Source of the DNA: Acinetobacter sedimenti
GTDB taxonomy: Bacteria; Pseudomonadota; Gammaproteobacteria; Pseudomonadales; Moraxellaceae
Direction of reading: 5' to 3'
Assembly (NCBI RefSeq): GCF_022601685.1
Contig: NZ_JAKUML010000002.1
Span: forward strand, 124,001-188,000
Length of the DNA stretch: 64,000 nucleotides
Of the stretch, positions 9,104 to 18,216 are shown piece by piece. Every line of letters starts with the position of its first letter. Position 1 is the stretch's first letter. The position numbers and the translations under genes were made by a program. The notes under the pieces are model-generated. The model was not told the origin of the DNA, searched no databases, and saw only the letters and a list, made by a program, of their open reading frames with translations.

Positions 9104-10966
9104 TTAACCTAAATTAAAAACACGCACGGCGATTTGATAAACAAAGAACGACATCAAATATGCCAAACCGAATAAATACACCGTCATGACCGCCACATTG
9201 CGCCATGAGCCTGTTTCACGACGTACCGTTGCTAAGGTCGCTAGACAATGTGGTGCATAGACGAACCACACCAGCAATGCCAAACCTGTCGCCAATGACC
9301 AACCTGAACCATCGGCACTAATCAGTGCTGCCAAACCTTCTGCCTGTGCATCTTCATCACCTGAAAGTGCATACACCGTACCGAGTGCCGCCACTGCAAC
9401 CTCACGTGCCGCCATCGCAGGAATCAAGGCAATACAAATCTGCCAATTAAAACCAATCGGCGCAAAGAACGGTTGCATCCAATGTCCAAGCATCCCTGCA
9501 AAACTATAATCAATCGCAGGCATGGTCGCATCGGCAGGCGGTTGTGGGAAAGTACACAAAAACCACAGCAAAATCGACAAGGCAAAAATGATCCCACCAA
9601 CACGCTTTAAGAAGATCATGCCGCGCTCATAGACACCGATCAGAATATTTTTCCAATCAGGAATACGATAGCTCGGTAGCTCAAGCATTAAGGCATGCTC
9701 AGACTTATCTCGGCGGAACAACTTGACGACATAACTGACAATCAACGCACTGACAATGCCTGCCATATACAGACCAAACAGCACTAAACCTTGTAAATTG
9801 AAAATCCCTGCCACCATCTGCTGTGGAATAAATGCAGCGATCAACAAGGCATAGACAGGCAAACGTGCCGAACACGTCATCAGCGGTGCAACCAAAATCG
9901 TGGTAAAACGATCTCGTGGATCACTAATCGTTCGTGTCGCCATAATCCCAGGAATCGCACAGGCAAAGCTTGATAACAATGGAATAAAGGCACGACCGCT
10001 TAAACCTGCTTTAAACATCAACTTATCTAGCAGAAATGCAGCTCGTGGCAAGTAGCCCGATTCTTCCAAAATCAAAATAAAGAAGAATAAAATCAAAATC
10101 TGTGGCAAGAATACGACCACGCCACCTGCACCGCCGATAATCCCATCAACCACCAAACTTTGTAATAATGGATGCGAAATATTTGCACCTATCACTTCGC
10201 CAAGCCAACCAAAGAAAGTTTCAATGGCATCCATAAATGGACCTGCCCAAGCAAAAACCGCTTGGAACACCACAAACATCAGCACTGCAAGACTGAGCAA
10301 ACCCAACACAGGATGTAAAAATAATTTGTCGAGGAACGTGGTGCGACTATCTTCTTGTACAGCAGAAGTCACGGTCACGCCAAGTAGCTCATCAATCGAA
10401 TCGTGAATGCTCGACTGTACTTGATAGGTCGGGACTTTAAAGTCACTTTTATCTAAAGAATTTAAAAGATTTTGCACGCCACCTGTGCGTACAGCAACCG
10501 TTTCAACCACACTGACACCCAGCTTTTCAGACAGTGCTTGCGCGTTAATCTGCATGCCACGACGACGAGCTTCATCCATCATATTCAAGACGATCAACAT
10601 TGGGCGTTGTAATGCCACGACTTCTAATAATAAATTCAAATGCAATTTTAAGTTGGTCACATCAATGACCACTAATAGCGCATCTTGCTCGGCTTCACTT
10701 TTCAGCACGCCTTGACAGACATCACGAGTGATCGCCTCATCTGGACTGGTCGCTTCCAAGCTATACGCACCCGGCAAATCCAAAACCCGCACATTACGAC
10801 CAGATGGTAGACTAAAATGCCCTTCTTTACGCTCAACCGTCACACCTGCGTAATTAGCGACTTTCTGACGTGTGCCTGTTAGTTGGTTAAAGAGTGAGGT
10901 TTTGCCACAGTTTGGGTTGCCGACTAAGGCGACACGTAGCATGTCATTCATGGTTTGTTCGCTCAT
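9104..10966 (-). CDS. feoB: Ferrous iron transporter FeoB
   Basis: 620 residues. GTP-driven inner-membrane Fe(II) importer. The N-terminal G domain shows G1 GNPNCGKTS (16-24), G3 DLPG and G4 NMMD. The linker helical region is short, which explains why the protein is smaller than the ~770-residue E. coli form. The polytopic C-terminal half carries the two Gate motifs (PQILILFFFILILEESGY and a later VFYAPHCLA-like region) with the Cys residues in SFACAIPGIMATRT and APLMTCSARLPVYAL. It lies 11 nt downstream of feoA in one transcript. Confidence 0.96.
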   Translation of the reverse strand: MSEQTMNDMLRVALVGNPNCGKTSLFNQLTGTRQKVANYAGVTVERKEGHFSLPSGRNVRVLDLPGAYSLEATSPDEAITRDVCQGVLKSEAEQDALLVVIDVTNLKLHLNLLLEVVALQRPMLIVLNMMDEARRRGMQINAQALSEKLGVSVVETVAVRTGGVQNLLNSLDKSDFKVPTYQVQSSIHDSIDELLGVTVTSAVQEDSRTTFLDKLFLHPVLGLLSLAVLMFVVFQAVFAWAGPFMDAIETFFGWLGEVIGANISHPLLQSLVVDGIIGGAGGVVVFLPQILILFFFILILEESGYLPRAAFLLDKLMFKAGLSGRAFIPLLSSFACAIPGIMATRTISDPRDRFTTILVAPLMTCSARLPVYALLIAAFIPQQMVAGIFNLQGLVLFGLYMAGIVSALIVSYVVKLFRRDKSEHALMLELPSYRIPDWKNILIGVYERGMIFLKRVGGIIFALSILLWFLCTFPQPPADATMPAIDYSFAGMLGHWMQPFFAPIGFNWQICIALIPAMAAREVAVAALGTVYALSGDEDAQAEGLAALISADGSGWSLATGLALLVWFVYAPHCLATLATVRRETGSWRNVAVMTVYLFGLAYLMSFFVYQIAVRVFNLG

Positions 10967-10977
10967 GCTCGTGTTCC

Positions 10978-11232
10978 TTAAACTAATTCCACTTCGATAC
11001 GTTCTGCTTCATTACTGCGTAGTGCAAATCGGGTAAATCCGATCTTGATCAGCAATGGCTCTCCACCAAAAATACCACGAGTCAGCACCTCAACTTTTTC
11101 GCCTGTAACAAAGCCCAAACTGGTTAGACGCGTTGCGATCGCATCTTTTTCGTCAGCAACTTCTTGAACCAAGTGATGATGCACTTGGGTAATTCGAGCA
11201 ATTTGATTGGATTTGAGTTGAGATAAACGCAC
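10978..11232 (-). CDS. feoA: FeoA, SH3-like cytosolic partner of FeoB
   Basis: 84 residues beginning with GTG at 11232, supported by an AAGG SD 8 nt upstream. The SH3-like FeoA fold is visible in ITQVHHHL, LTSLGFVTGEKVEVL and FGGEPLLIKIGFTRFALRSNEAERIEV. FeoA is thought to support FeoB GTPase and transport activity. First gene of the feoAB operon. Confidence 0.93.
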   Translation of the reverse strand: MRLSQLKSNQIARITQVHHHLVQEVADEKDAIATRLTSLGFVTGEKVEVLTRGIFGGEPLLIKIGFTRFALRSNEAERIEVELV

Positions 11233-11274
11233 GGCACAGCCTTTTGGATGGATGTAAAATGTTAATCACACAGT

Positions 11275-11295
11275 ATAAATATAAATGAGAATTTT
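11275..11295 (-). promoter_or_regulatory. Weak Fur-box-like site upstream of feoA
   Basis: The AT-rich stretch containing ATAAATGAGAATTTT, about 43 nt upstream of the feoA start, resembles one half of a Fur box. The match is partial. Iron control of feoAB is expected from other bacteria; the site is inferred. Confidence 0.3.
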
Positions 11296-11508
11296 TTCCA
11301 TTACAGTTTGAGAAAGAATGCTTGCTTTTTTTGCACAATTTTGATGCACTTTGTTTTTATTCAATGTGAAAAGCAATTTTTAAATTTTGAATTGCACTAA
11401 CTCTGACTTTCTCTTAACCTGTTTTTTTTGAGTGAACACTTTTTACATCGCTCAATTCTTCATACGCTTCATTTTTCCGATTGAACACTATTTTATGCTG
11501 AATCAATT

Positions 11509-12429
11509 ATGCTGAATGCTAAAAAAGTCCGTACACCAACCCCTGTTAGCATTCCACAAGAATTTAGCTATTTACAGGGTTTTCGGGATTATCTAATCAG
11601 CCATAGCAGTAGTGTACATACTCGTAATGCTTATCTATCTGATCTGATTCTCTGTGCAAAATGTAGTGACGTGGCAATTCCTGATTGGAGCGCAGAACAC
11701 GTTCAAGCCGTTTTGTTAAAATTGACCGAACAAGACAAAAGCCCTCGTTCGATTGCACGTGCCATGTCCGCATTACGACAGTTTTTTAAGTTTTTACGTG
11801 AAACAGGTATTCGCCAAGATGATCCATTGGCTGAGCAAAAAACACCACGTCAAGGGCGACCATTACCAAAAAATTTATCTAATGTTGAAGTCGAACAACT
11901 CATTGATGCGCCTGACACTTCAACGGCTTTAGGACTGCGTGACCGCACCATGCTTGAAGTGTTGTATGCCTGTGGACTCCGTGTCAGTGAACTGATTGGC
12001 TTGCAAACCCAAATGCTGAATCTGGAGCAAGGCTTTGTCCGTATCAAAGGCAAAGGCAACAAAGAGCGACTTGTGCCACTTGGTGAAATTGCCATTGATT
12101 GGATTAAAAAATATCTACAAAACGCACGACCTGAACTTTACAAACATTCCACCGATGCACTCTTTCTCACCCAACATGGCGGTGTGATGTCACGCCAAAA
12201 CTTTTGGTATGCAATCAAACGCTATGCCCTGCAAGCCAATATTCAACAAGACATTTCACCGCACGTTTTACGTCATGCCTTTGCCACGCACTTGCTCAAT
12301 CATGGTGCAGACTTGCGGGTGGTGCAGATGCTTTTGGGGCATGCCAATTTATCTACAACTCAGATTTATACCCATGTTGCTCAGGCACGTATGCAACAAC
12401 TGCACAAACAACATCACCCACGTGGTTAA
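11509..12429 (+). CDS. xerD: Tyrosine recombinase XerD
   Basis: 306 residues. With XerC it resolves chromosome dimers at dif at the FtsK-bearing septum. There is an N-terminal SAM-like core-binding domain (FRDYLISHSSSVHTRNAYLSDL) and a catalytic domain with Arg in YACGLRVSELIGL, Lys in IKGKGNKERLVPLG, His-Arg in HVLRHAFATHLLNHG, His in LLGHANLSTTQIY and the Tyr nucleophile in IYTHV. An ATG 14 nt upstream is out of frame and stops after six codons. XerD is favoured over XerC by similarity of the N-terminus and the dsbC-hom neighbourhood, where Acinetobacter xerD normally lies. Confidence 0.92.
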   Translation: MLNAKKVRTPTPVSIPQEFSYLQGFRDYLISHSSSVHTRNAYLSDLILCAKCSDVAIPDWSAEHVQAVLLKLTEQDKSPRSIARAMSALRQFFKFLRETGIRQDDPLAEQKTPRQGRPLPKNLSNVEVEQLIDAPDTSTALGLRDRTMLEVLYACGLRVSELIGLQTQMLNLEQGFVRIKGKGNKERLVPLGEIAIDWIKKYLQNARPELYKHSTDALFLTQHGGVMSRQNFWYAIKRYALQANIQQDISPHVLRHAFATHLLNHGADLRVVQMLLGHANLSTTQIYTHVAQARMQQLHKQHHPRG

Positions 12430-12544
12430 GGTACAGCCTGTTAACATCTCACACATTCTCACATCGTATATTTGCTAGGCAGTGATCTTGCTTTTTGCTA
12501 TATTATGCGGTCATTCCAATTTGAATTTGATTCATAGGCAATTT

Positions 12545-13363
12545 ATGCAATTGTTGAAATTTGCGCTCAGCGCAGTATTGATGGGTAGCTTGTTCAGTGT
12601 AACGGCATGCTCAAAAAAAGATGCCGAGTCGTCTAGTAATAATGAAATTACCGCAACTACTCCTGTTTCAGGCGAAGCCTCGACTTTGACTGAGCGCAAT
12701 GCACAACAACGCTTTATCACCACTTTACAAGCCAACTTTGACAAAGCAGGCTTAAAAGCAAAAATCATCAATGTCAAAGCCACTGAGATTCCAAACTGGT
12801 TTTGGGTAACCTTAGAAGGTTTCCCTGCGGTGTTAGCAAGTAGCGATGGCAAATATATCTTTCAAGGTGACATGATTCGACTTGGTGAAAGTGCAATTCA
12901 TAATGTCAGCGAAGACTTGCAAGCAGGTGATAACAAAGCTGAATTTGCCAAACTGAAAAAAGAAGACTTAATCGTCTACCCTGCCAAAGGCAAAACCAAG
13001 CATGTGATCTATGTCTTTACCGATGCAAGCTGTCCGTATTGCCATAAGTTGCATGAGCATATGGATGAATTTAACAGCAAAGGCGTGGAAGTCCGCTATA
13101 TCGCTTGGCCTCGTGGTGAGCAGTTTTTCCCAACGATGCAAAGCATTTGGTGTAGCGAAGATCGTAAATCAGCATTTAATGCAGTTATTTCAGGATTACC
13201 AGTCGTGGCAAATGAGTGTCAAAACCCTGTGATGGCACAGTATCAGCTCGGTACGAAGATCGGGGTCAATGGTACGCCTGCGATTTACAGTGAAGATGGC
13301 CGTTATTTGGCAGGCTACATTGAGCCTGATGCTCTGTTACAGCGCTTGAATGAAAAACGCTAA
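12545..13363 (+). CDS. dsbC: DsbC-like thiol:disulfide interchange protein, probable lipoprotein
   Basis: 272 residues from the ATG at 12545; an upstream in-frame GTG at 12482 would hide the signal sequence. It starts MQLLKFALSAVLMGSLFSVTAC, so VTAC is a plausible lipobox and the protein may be lipid-anchored rather than freely periplasmic. The DsbC/G N-terminal dimerisation domain is followed by a thioredoxin fold with the CPYC active site (C163, C166) and the cis-Pro loop GVNGTPAIY. Family role: isomerises wrong disulfides in exported proteins. The xerD-dsbC-hom order is typical of Acinetobacter. Confidence 0.9.
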   Translation: MQLLKFALSAVLMGSLFSVTACSKKDAESSSNNEITATTPVSGEASTLTERNAQQRFITTLQANFDKAGLKAKIINVKATEIPNWFWVTLEGFPAVLASSDGKYIFQGDMIRLGESAIHNVSEDLQAGDNKAEFAKLKKEDLIVYPAKGKTKHVIYVFTDASCPYCHKLHEHMDEFNSKGVEVRYIAWPRGEQFFPTMQSIWCSEDRKSAFNAVISGLPVVANECQNPVMAQYQLGTKIGVNGTPAIYSEDGRYLAGYIEPDALLQRLNEKR

Positions 13364-13370
13364 TTTTCCT

Positions 13371-13393
13371 AAGCTGATTTTTAAAATCAGCTT
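13371..13393 (+). terminator. First hairpin after dsbC
   Basis: Arms AAGCTGATTTT (13371-13381) and AAAATCAGCTT (13383-13393), beginning 8 bp past the dsbC stop. Only a short T run follows, so termination may be partial. Confidence 0.5.
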
Positions 13394-13412
13394 TCTAAAA
13401 AATAATGCAACT

Positions 13413-13447
13413 AAAGCGATCTAAAGCTAGAGTCTAGGTCGCTTTTT
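13413..13447 (+). terminator. Rho-independent terminator between dsbC and hom
   Basis: Stem AAAGCGATCTA (13413-13423) with TAGGTCGCTTT (13435-13445), one wobble pair, followed by a T-rich tail. Confidence 0.7.
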
Positions 13448-13491
13448 CGCTATTATTTCAACAATTTTTAAATAATTTTTTGGAGTATGAC

Positions 13492-14796
13492 GTGAAACCA
13501 GTTCGTCTGGCTATACTTGGTTTGGGTACCGTCGGTGGTGGCGTTCTTGAATTATTACAAATCAACGCCGCAGAGATTAAACGCCGCACAGGTCGAGAAA
13601 TTCAAATTACCCATGTCGGCACACGTCGTCCTCGTCCAGATTTAAATCTTGATCCAAGCATTCAACAATCTGAAGATTTACTTCATATCGCACGTCAGTC
13701 TGATGTGGATGTCGTGATCGAAGTCATGGGCGGTATTCATCCTGCCAAAGAAGTGCTATTGGAAGCGATTAAAAACGGTAAGCATATTGTCACTGCAAAT
13801 AAAGCATTACTTGCAGAACATGGTAATGAACTGTTTAAAGCGGCGGATGACAATAACGTGCAAATCGCTTATGAAGCGGCGGTTGCAGGTGGTATTCCCA
13901 TCATCAAAGTGATCCGTGAAGGTTTGGCTGCAAACCGCATTGATTGGGTTGCAGGGATTATCAACGGCACAGGCAACTTTATCATGACAGAAATGCGTGA
14001 AAAAGGTCGTGCTTTTGCCGATGTGCTCAAAGAAGCACAAGAGCTTGGCTATGCAGAAGCTGATCCGACTTTTGATGTGGAAGGCATTGATGCAGCACAC
14101 AAGCTTGCCATGCTTGCTTCGATTGCATTTGGTATGCCACTGCAATTTAGCAAAGTCTACACCGAAGGCATTAGCAAAATCACTGCACAAGATGTCAAAT
14201 ATGCCGAAGAATTTGGCTATCGTATCAAACACTTAGGTATTGCACGTCGTGCTGAAACAGGCATTGAGCTTCGTGTACACCCAACACTGATTCCTGAAGA
14301 AGAACTTTTGGCAAATGTGAATGGTGTTAAAAATGCCGTGCTCGTCCAGTCAAATGCCGTTGGTCCAACACTGTATTATGGCGCGGGCGCAGGTGCAGGA
14401 CCTACAGCGTCTGCCGTCGTTGCTGATATTATTGATATCGTTCGTGATATTAGCTATACCGAAGATGGTGCGGGGACAATTCCGCACTTTGCTTTTGAAG
14501 CCTTGTCAGATTTGCCTATCCTTAGCCGTGAAGAAATGACCACTGGTTACTACATCCGTGTCAATGCCGAAGATGAAACTGGTGTACTTGCAGATGTCAC
14601 CACGATCTTGAGCCGTGCAGGGATTAGTATTGATGCGATCATGCAACAAACTCGCTTAAAAGATTTAATTCCGATCGTGATTTTGACCGATCCAATCAAA
14701 GAGTCGATCATGGATGCAGCCCTTGCACAAATCCAAGCCTTACCTGCGATTCATGGCGAAATTGTGCGAATTCGTTTAGAATCTTTAGAAATTTAA
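13492..14796 (+). CDS. hom: Homoserine dehydrogenase
   Basis: 434 residues. It reduces aspartate semialdehyde to homoserine with NAD(P)H, the branch point to threonine and methionine. The GTG at 13492 is chosen because GGAG lies 7 nt upstream; a TTG at 13480 would overlap that SD. The N-terminal nucleotide site reads LAILGLGTVGGG (6-17), the catalytic core contains AGIINGTGNFI and EAQELGYAEADPTFDVEGIDAAHKLAML, and a C-terminal ACT domain begins near YYIRVNAEDETGVLADV, suggesting threonine feedback. It is a separate gene, not fused to aspartokinase, and is followed by thrC after an 84-bp gap with no terminator seen. Confidence 0.96.
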   Translation: MKPVRLAILGLGTVGGGVLELLQINAAEIKRRTGREIQITHVGTRRPRPDLNLDPSIQQSEDLLHIARQSDVDVVIEVMGGIHPAKEVLLEAIKNGKHIVTANKALLAEHGNELFKAADDNNVQIAYEAAVAGGIPIIKVIREGLAANRIDWVAGIINGTGNFIMTEMREKGRAFADVLKEAQELGYAEADPTFDVEGIDAAHKLAMLASIAFGMPLQFSKVYTEGISKITAQDVKYAEEFGYRIKHLGIARRAETGIELRVHPTLIPEEELLANVNGVKNAVLVQSNAVGPTLYYGAGAGAGPTASAVVADIIDIVRDISYTEDGAGTIPHFAFEALSDLPILSREEMTTGYYIRVNAEDETGVLADVTTILSRAGISIDAIMQQTRLKDLIPIVILTDPIKESIMDAALAQIQALPAIHGEIVRIRLESLEI

Positions 14797-14880
14797 TTTA
14801 TTCGTTTATTACACACCAAGTCGAGGCGAGATCGTTGAAAACCGCCTCAATGACTCAAAGCCACTCATTGGAACACCATC

Positions 14881-16026
14881 ATGTCGAATGCCAATCGTTA
14901 TACTGGTCTAGTTGATCGCTATCGTGATCGTTTGCCTGTATCTGCTACTACTCGTGCTATCTCCCTCGGTGAAGGCAACACGCCTTTGATCAAACTTGAG
15001 AATATTCCACGTTTGATTGGCAAAAATGTCGAGATTTATGTCAAATACGAAGGTCTGAATCCAACAGGTTCATTTAAAGACCGTGGTATGACCATGGCGG
15101 TGACCAAAGCCGTTGAAGAAGGTTCAAAAGCGATTATCTGTGCATCGACTGGTAATACCTCTGCTGCAGCTGCAGCTTATGCGGCACGTGCTGGTATAAA
15201 AGCCTATGTATTGATCCCTGAAGGCAAAATTGCTATGGGTAAAATGGCACAGTCAATGATGTACGGTGCGATCACCATGCAAATCCGCGGCAACTTTGAC
15301 GATGGTATGCGCTTGGTGAAAGAAGTTGCAGATCAAGCACCTGTAACCATCGTGAATTCAATTAACCCGTATCGTTTGCAAGGTCAAAAAACCATTGCTT
15401 ATGAGATCGTCGATGAGCTTGGTCGTGCACCAGATTATCACTGCCTACCTGTCGGTAACGCAGGGAACATCACTGCGCATTGGATGGGCTACACCGAAGC
15501 GGTTGCCAACCAGTCTGCGGATCAATTTGAACAAGTCATCTATGATGCAGCTACTGATCAATTCACAGGACCAAAACCTGAAGGTCGTCCAACCATGGTT
15601 GGCTATCAGGCTGCAGGTGCTGCGCCGTTCTTACGTGGTGCACCAGTGGAACAACCTGAAACTGTCGCAACGGCGATCCGTATTGGTAATCCACAAAGTT
15701 GGAATCATGCCAAAGCCGTGGTACGTGACTCAAATGGTTGGTTTGATGAATTAACTGATGCAGAAATCTTAGATGCACAGCGCATGCTATCAATGTATGA
15801 AGGTGTGTTTGTAGAGCCTGCATCGGCAGCTTCAATCGGCGGTGCAATCCGTGATATTAAAGCAGGTAAAATCGTCGAAGGTTCAGTGATTGTGTGTACA
15901 GTGACGGGTAACGGTCTAAAAGATCCTGACACTGCAATCAAACAATGTGCCGATGCCGTGATGCTCACCATCAATGCCACATTGGATGATGTCAGAACAT
16001 CAATCCTATCAAATATGGAAAAATAA
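14881..16026 (+). CDS. thrC: Threonine synthase
   Basis: 381 residues. PLP enzyme converting O-phosphohomoserine to threonine. The PLP lysine is K66 in GSFKDRG, and the phosphate-binding loop is visible in PVGNAGNITAHWMG. The length fits the shorter class of threonine synthases. The gene lies behind hom with no terminator between, and a strong terminator follows it, so hom-thrC is probably one transcript. Confidence 0.95.
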   Translation: MSNANRYTGLVDRYRDRLPVSATTRAISLGEGNTPLIKLENIPRLIGKNVEIYVKYEGLNPTGSFKDRGMTMAVTKAVEEGSKAIICASTGNTSAAAAAYAARAGIKAYVLIPEGKIAMGKMAQSMMYGAITMQIRGNFDDGMRLVKEVADQAPVTIVNSINPYRLQGQKTIAYEIVDELGRAPDYHCLPVGNAGNITAHWMGYTEAVANQSADQFEQVIYDAATDQFTGPKPEGRPTMVGYQAAGAAPFLRGAPVEQPETVATAIRIGNPQSWNHAKAVVRDSNGWFDELTDAEILDAQRMLSMYEGVFVEPASAASIGGAIRDIKAGKIVEGSVIVCTVTGNGLKDPDTAIKQCADAVMLTINATLDDVRTSILSNMEK

Positions 16027-16063
16027 TTTTCCATGCTTTGCTCAGAAGAAAATACTTAAAAAG

Positions 16064-16090
16064 CCAACCAACTGCGGTTGGTTTTTTTTA
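16064..16090 (+). terminator. Rho-independent terminator of hom-thrC
   Basis: CCAACC / GGTTGG stem followed by a run of T residues (16082-16089). Confidence 0.85.
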
Positions 16091-16283
16091 TTGCATCGTG
16101 CAGAATATAAACTGTATAAGAATAATTCCTATTTACAAACAATTTGATACAGTTTGATTTGTTTTGGTGCAAAATCAATAAATCGCCCAATATTTGTGCA
16201 ATACAATAATGCTTCAAAGTTGGTTTTGTAAGTTATTGCAGTTTTATTGCAAAGAAATAAGATAAAACAGTAACTTAATAAAG

Positions 16284-16301
16284 TTGGCACGCCCTTTGCT
16301 A
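16284..16301 (+). promoter_or_regulatory. Sigma-54 (RpoN) promoter upstream of the TorF porin
   Basis: TTGGCACG-N4-TTGCTA matches the -24/-12 consensus throughout, with the GG (16286-16287) and GC (16298-16299) doublets exactly 12 bp apart. The predicted transcription start is near 16311, giving a leader of about 64 nt to the ATG at 16375. Confidence 0.85.
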
Positions 16302-16374
16302 TTTCAATAACAAGTTCAGAGTCAAATCATTTCGATTTGAACATTTGTAATAAACAGCTTGGGGGAATACCAAC

Positions 16375-17127
16375 ATGAACTTTAAACTTTCTACATTAGT
16401 GGCTGCATCTTTACTCACTTGTGCAAGTGGCTTGACTATGGCAGCTGAAAGCGATGTATCATTCTCTGGTACAGCTGCGATGACAACTGATTACCGCTAT
16501 CGTGGTATTTCACAAACGGAAAATGATCCTGCTGTACAAGTAGGCTTCGCTTTAGCACATGCTTCTGGTGTTTACGGTGGTGTTTGGGGCTCTAATGTTG
16601 GTTTTGCAAACTCTTTAGAATTAGACCCATATTTAGGTTATAGCACTGAGCTTTCTTCTCTTGCATCTAAGCCTACATTAGATGTTGGTGTGTGGTATTA
16701 CGGTTACCCAAGTTCATCTGATTCAAACTGGGCAGAATACTATGCACGTTTGACATTTGGCTCAGTATTTATGGCTGACGACAGCTTGTACACCAATGTG
16801 AACTATGCAAATGACTTCTTGGGTGATGATGCAGAAGGCGACCAATGGTACCTCAATGCCGTATATTCTTTCCCTATCGCTAACACTGGTTTTGGTGGCG
16901 TAGCAAGCTTAGGTTATACAACAACTTCTGATTACGAATACGATGCTGAAGGTAGCAACGATTATCTAGATTGGAAACTTGGCGCAACTTATGGCTTTAA
17001 ATCTGTAGAAGGTTTAACAGCTGAACTTGCTGCTGTTGGTACAGACATTGATACTGACGGTCTAGATCATGCAAGCAAGCGTATTGTTGACACTGGTGCT
17101 GTATTTACAATTACTAAAGCATTCTAA
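16375..17127 (+). CDS. TorF-family putative outer-membrane porin
   Basis: 250 residues. The signal peptide (MNFKLSTLVAASLLTCASGLTMAA) is probably cut before ESDVSFSG. The mature protein shows the family opening (FSGTAAMTTDYRYRGISQT) and alternating aromatic beta-strands such as GVWYYGYPSSSDSNWAEYYARLTFG, and ends in a C-terminal Phe (FTITKAF), the usual mark for beta-barrel insertion. Substrate is unknown. In other bacteria relatives sit near PII/ammonium-transporter genes, and the sigma-54 promoter here fits nitrogen-linked control. Monocistronic, with its own terminator. Confidence 0.88.
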   Translation: MNFKLSTLVAASLLTCASGLTMAAESDVSFSGTAAMTTDYRYRGISQTENDPAVQVGFALAHASGVYGGVWGSNVGFANSLELDPYLGYSTELSSLASKPTLDVGVWYYGYPSSSDSNWAEYYARLTFGSVFMADDSLYTNVNYANDFLGDDAEGDQWYLNAVYSFPIANTGFGGVASLGYTTTSDYEYDAEGSNDYLDWKLGATYGFKSVEGLTAELAAVGTDIDTDGLDHASKRIVDTGAVFTITKAF

Positions 17128-17167
17128 GTTGTAAATACCATAGGCTAGAAAATTAGCCTTGTGATAA

Positions 17168-17203
17168 AAAAATCCTGTCTTACTTAAAGGCAGGATTTTT
17201 TTA
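17168..17203 (+). terminator. Rho-independent terminator after the TorF porin
   Basis: AAAATCCTG (17168-17177) pairs with CAGGATTTT (17191-17199), followed by further T. Confidence 0.85.
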
Positions 17204-17263
17204 TGGAGAATTGGTTCTAAATACGACTTGGCATGTTAAATGCTTAATATTTATATCGAATAA

Positions 17264-17350
17264 AGATGGTTTGAATAGATTAAAAAGAATGATGGAATTA
17301 AGAATCCGATAACCGTTTTCGCAAACCCTGCTTCGGCAGGGTTCTTTTTA
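17264..17350 (+). ncRNA. Candidate intergenic small RNA
   Basis: After the porin terminator a second strong plus-strand terminator stands alone: AACCCTGC-TTCG-GCAGGGTT (17324-17343) and a T-rich tail. The next gene runs the other way, so an independent plus-strand transcript is likely. A weak promoter candidate (TTGGCA at 17228, TATATC at 17252) would give an RNA of about 85-90 nt. No credible ORF lies inside. Start position is inferred. Confidence 0.35.
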
Positions 17351-17369
17351 TTTCGATAAAGTAGAATTT

Positions 17370-18017
17370 TTAATGACTCGCTCGAATCGGTTGCTTCACA
17401 ATGATCGAATCAATGCCTGCATGTTGTAAAGTCTGCTGTGCAATATGTGCAGACTCTTTCGACTCATATGGTCCTGAAATCACTCGATACCAGACTTGAT
17501 CGCCTTCATTGGTCATTACTACTTCAGCAGACAAACCATTCAGGACAATCTCAGCTCGACGTGCATCAGCACTATCAGGATCTTCATAGCTTCGCACTTG
17601 CAAGATAAAACGAGGTGCAGCGGTGATGGTTGCTGTTTGATAATTTTCATCAAAAGGATCAGTGACCGCTTCTTCAGTAGGCTCCGCTTGGGCTGGTGCC
17701 GGTGCTTCAACAACAATTACTGGCTGTTCGACTTGATGCTCAGGGACTGCTTGATCTGGAATTGGTGTCACTTGTTGCTGTGGTAGCATGTCATAGAAGC
17801 GGTAGTCTTTATTGGTATCTTGATCATTGACCGCCATTGGTCCTTGCGTCGCACCTTTACGCTCAACAGGCTTCCACGGACTCCATAGCGATAAGAAAAT
17901 GGCAACACAAATTCCCGCCAAAACCAAAACCACAAGCCATAGCCACGATGGAATCGCTTGGCTGTTTTCACGTGCTTTCGGGCGTTGCGATACTCCACGA
18001 GGGGCTTTACCAAACAC
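17370..18017 (-). CDS. SPOR-domain single-pass membrane protein
   Basis: 215 residues, starting with GTG at 18017 behind a GAGG SD. A short basic cytoplasmic N-terminus leads to one membrane helix (WLWLVVLVLAGICVAIFLSLW), a Pro/Glu/Ala-rich periplasmic linker (about 75-130) and a C-terminal SPOR domain (FILQVRSYEDPDSADARRAEIVLNG to the end). SPOR domains bind denuded peptidoglycan at the septum, so a cell-division or FtsN-like role is likely. It follows argS on the same strand, the usual Acinetobacter arrangement. Confidence 0.87.
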   Translation of the reverse strand: MFGKAPRGVSQRPKARENSQAIPSWLWLVVLVLAGICVAIFLSLWSPWKPVERKGATQGPMAVNDQDTNKDYRFYDMLPQQQVTPIPDQAVPEHQVEQPVIVVEAPAPAQAEPTEEAVTDPFDENYQTATITAAPRFILQVRSYEDPDSADARRAEIVLNGLSAEVVMTNEGDQVWYRVISGPYESKESAHIAQQTLQHAGIDSIIVKQPIRASH

Positions 18018-18216
18018 TGACTATCCTCTATTTTTTACTTGCTTCTCAAAACATGTATCTACTCAAATCGAGTAATCACAACCCCATCAATACAATTCAA
18101 AAAATTAAACCTTTGGAAAATCTAGCTATTGCATTATTCACAGAAGTCTAATCAAATTTGACTTATCGCCTATATTACAGAAGTCCCGGAGATTTCGTGC
18201 AAAGTAAAATATTTTG

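Larger units (their letters stand above)
16027..16374. other. 348-bp intergenic region thrC-torF
   Basis: It holds the thrC terminator (16064-16090), then AT-rich DNA with repeated TTATTGCA/TTGCAA words (16231-16254) and a TGGTGCA half-site (16165-16171) that could bind an enhancer-binding protein, then the sigma-54 promoter at 16284-16301. No gene was seen. Confidence 0.7.

Noticed and set aside
12408..12425. CACCCACGTGG at the end of xerD as a second parS
   Set aside because: Only the CCACGTGG core is shared; the flanking GTT/AAC required of parS is absent, and it lies in coding DNA.
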